This document shows, piece after piece, positions 6,929 to 7,550 of a DNA stretch of 7,550 bases. The translations under genes were made by a program, and so were the position numbers. Under the pieces are notes generated by a model. It was given only the letters and a program-made list of their open reading frames with translations. It was not told the DNA's origin and did no database searches. This DNA comes from Candidatus Thiodiazotropha sp. (ex Gloverina cf. vestifex) (GTDB taxonomy: Bacteria > Pseudomonadota > Gammaproteobacteria > Chromatiales > Chromatiaceae), in the NCBI GenBank assembly GCA_025656435.1, contig JAHXHT010000116.1, positions 1 to 7,550 on the forward strand. The letters run 5' to 3'. Each line of letters begins with the position of its first letter. Positions within the stretch are counted from its first letter, which is position 1.

Positions 6929-7435
6929 CTATTTGAAAACCCCTGCATCCAAGCCTGTCAACTGCTCCAGGGTGACATCATTAAACAGCACAATAGATGA
7001 TCCTTTGTGGTCTTTTAAAAACTCATCAGCATCATCCCTCGTCTCAAGGGGAATCAACTCATGCCCCATCGGCCCCAGCACATCCGAACCGACAACGTAG
7101 AAGGCCTTGCGGGCATCAATAAGCGTCAGACCATAGTATTCAGTGACGCCAATCGCCTGAATCTCACTCACATGATGGTTCGGCGCCCACTTCTGCAGAT
7201 CAAGCAGATACTTAAAAAGATCCTTGGCGCCGTCGAAATGGTGCGCATGTCCATCTTTGTAGAGTACTGTAGCGATCCATTCCGGGTACTTCGCAACAAA
7301 CATACCACACACTGGACAGGTGTCTTTTTGTCCTGGATTGGGCAACTCTACAGGTTTAGCCGCAACGCTCCCCATCCAGCCAACAACAAACAGTAGCCAA
7401 ATCACCCTGATGAGATGATTAAAATCTTTTCCCAT
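6929..7435 (-). CDS. nosL: NosL-family copper-binding protein, exported
   Basis: The 168-residue product begins with a basic N-terminus, a hydrophobic core (about 9-22) and a type I signal cleavage site near VAA (24-26), so it acts in the periplasm. The mature start carries CPVCGM (Cys40, Cys43, Met45), the hallmark of NosL, followed by HAHHFDG (63-69) and GPMGHELIP (121-129), which holds Met123 and His125. NosL is known to bind Cu(I) and help build the copper centres of nitrous oxide reductase. Two points are odd: most NosL proteins are lipoproteins, but no lipobox Cys is seen here, and no nosZ, nosD, nosF or nosY lies in view. It may therefore be a NosL-like copper carrier with another client. 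It converges on dmeF. The ribosome site is weak (GAGAAA just upstream of the ATG); no FNR- or NnrR-type box was found upstream. Confidence 0.85.
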   Translation of the reverse strand: MGKDFNHLIRVIWLLFVVGWMGSVAAKPVELPNPGQKDTCPVCGMFVAKYPEWIATVLYKDGHAHHFDGAKDLFKYLLDLQKWAPNHHVSEIQAIGVTEYYGLTLIDARKAFYVVGSDVLGPMGHELIPLETRDDADEFLKDHKGSSIVLFNDVTLEQLTGLDAGVFK

Positions 7436-7469
7436 ATTGTTTCTCGAATCGTTAACAAGCTTACAAGCG

Positions 7470-7533
7470 TGTCGCTACCTCGTGAAAGATTTTGGGACAT
7501 CCGAGTCCCCAAAATCGACTCGCCAACGCGACA
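7470..7533. repeat. Nested inverted repeats upstream of nosL
   Basis: Three pairings share this stretch. An outer pair, TGTCGC (7470-7475) with GCGACA (7528-7533), encloses a strong stem of GATTTTGGG (7488-7496) with CCCAAAATC (7508-7516). A second stem, CGAGTC (7502-7507) with GACTCG (7517-7522), overlaps the first and cannot form with it. On the minus strand, the nosL sense strand, the CGAGTC stem would form first and the longer stem second, followed by TCTTTC but no long T-run. The rest of 7436-7550 holds no gene or clear promoter I can support. It could be a bidirectional terminator, a leader switch, or the end of a small repeat element. Confidence 0.55.
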
Positions 7534-7550
7534 GCCGTTATGCCCCGACC

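Noticed and set aside
7061..7396. 111-residue open frame on the plus strand across nosL
   Set aside because: It lies opposite the NosL motifs, which clearly show the minus strand is coding. No ribosome site or family resemblance was seen.

Overview
The window looks like an ordinary chromosomal segment of a free-living or symbiotic gammaproteobacterium. The riboflavin synthase is closely enterobacterial in sequence motifs, the base composition is moderately GC-rich and even, and the mix of a FimX-like c-di-GMP protein, a DmeF-type metal exporter and a NosL-like copper protein fits an environmental, possibly denitrifying or sulfur-oxidising, member of that class. The genus cannot be fixed from this sequence. 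No mobile element, CRISPR array, tRNA or rRNA is visible.

Layout: positions 1-54 read as the tail of an upstream gene, followed by a probable intrinsic terminator (84-110). A 155-base leader then precedes a large signalling gene (266-2731). Its product has an Hpt-like helix bundle, two receiver domains, a GGDEF domain and an EAL domain. The second receiver keeps every key residue, but the phospho-His, the first receiver's Asp, the GGDEF signature and the EAL signature are all replaced. It therefore reads as a c-di-GMP-related receptor or scaffold of the FimX type rather than an enzyme. Next come a small exported protein of unknown function (2802-3179) and an ABC exporter with fused membrane and ATPase domains (3172-4995). 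These two overlap by 8 bases and appear translationally coupled.

A good sigma70-like promoter (5037-5066) starts a second unit: riboflavin synthase ribE (5095-5769), then a bulged hairpin in the short gap, then a DmeF-family cation diffusion facilitator (5829-6788). Convergent to these, on the minus strand, is a NosL-family copper-binding protein (6929-7435). Its upstream region carries nested, mutually exclusive inverted repeats (7470-7533).

The genes do not form one pathway. The plus-strand genes are housekeeping, transport and signalling units lying side by side; the metal exporter and the NosL-like protein share only a general metal-handling theme. The most interesting item is the signalling protein with nearly all output sites degenerate. 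No clearly new multi-gene system was found.
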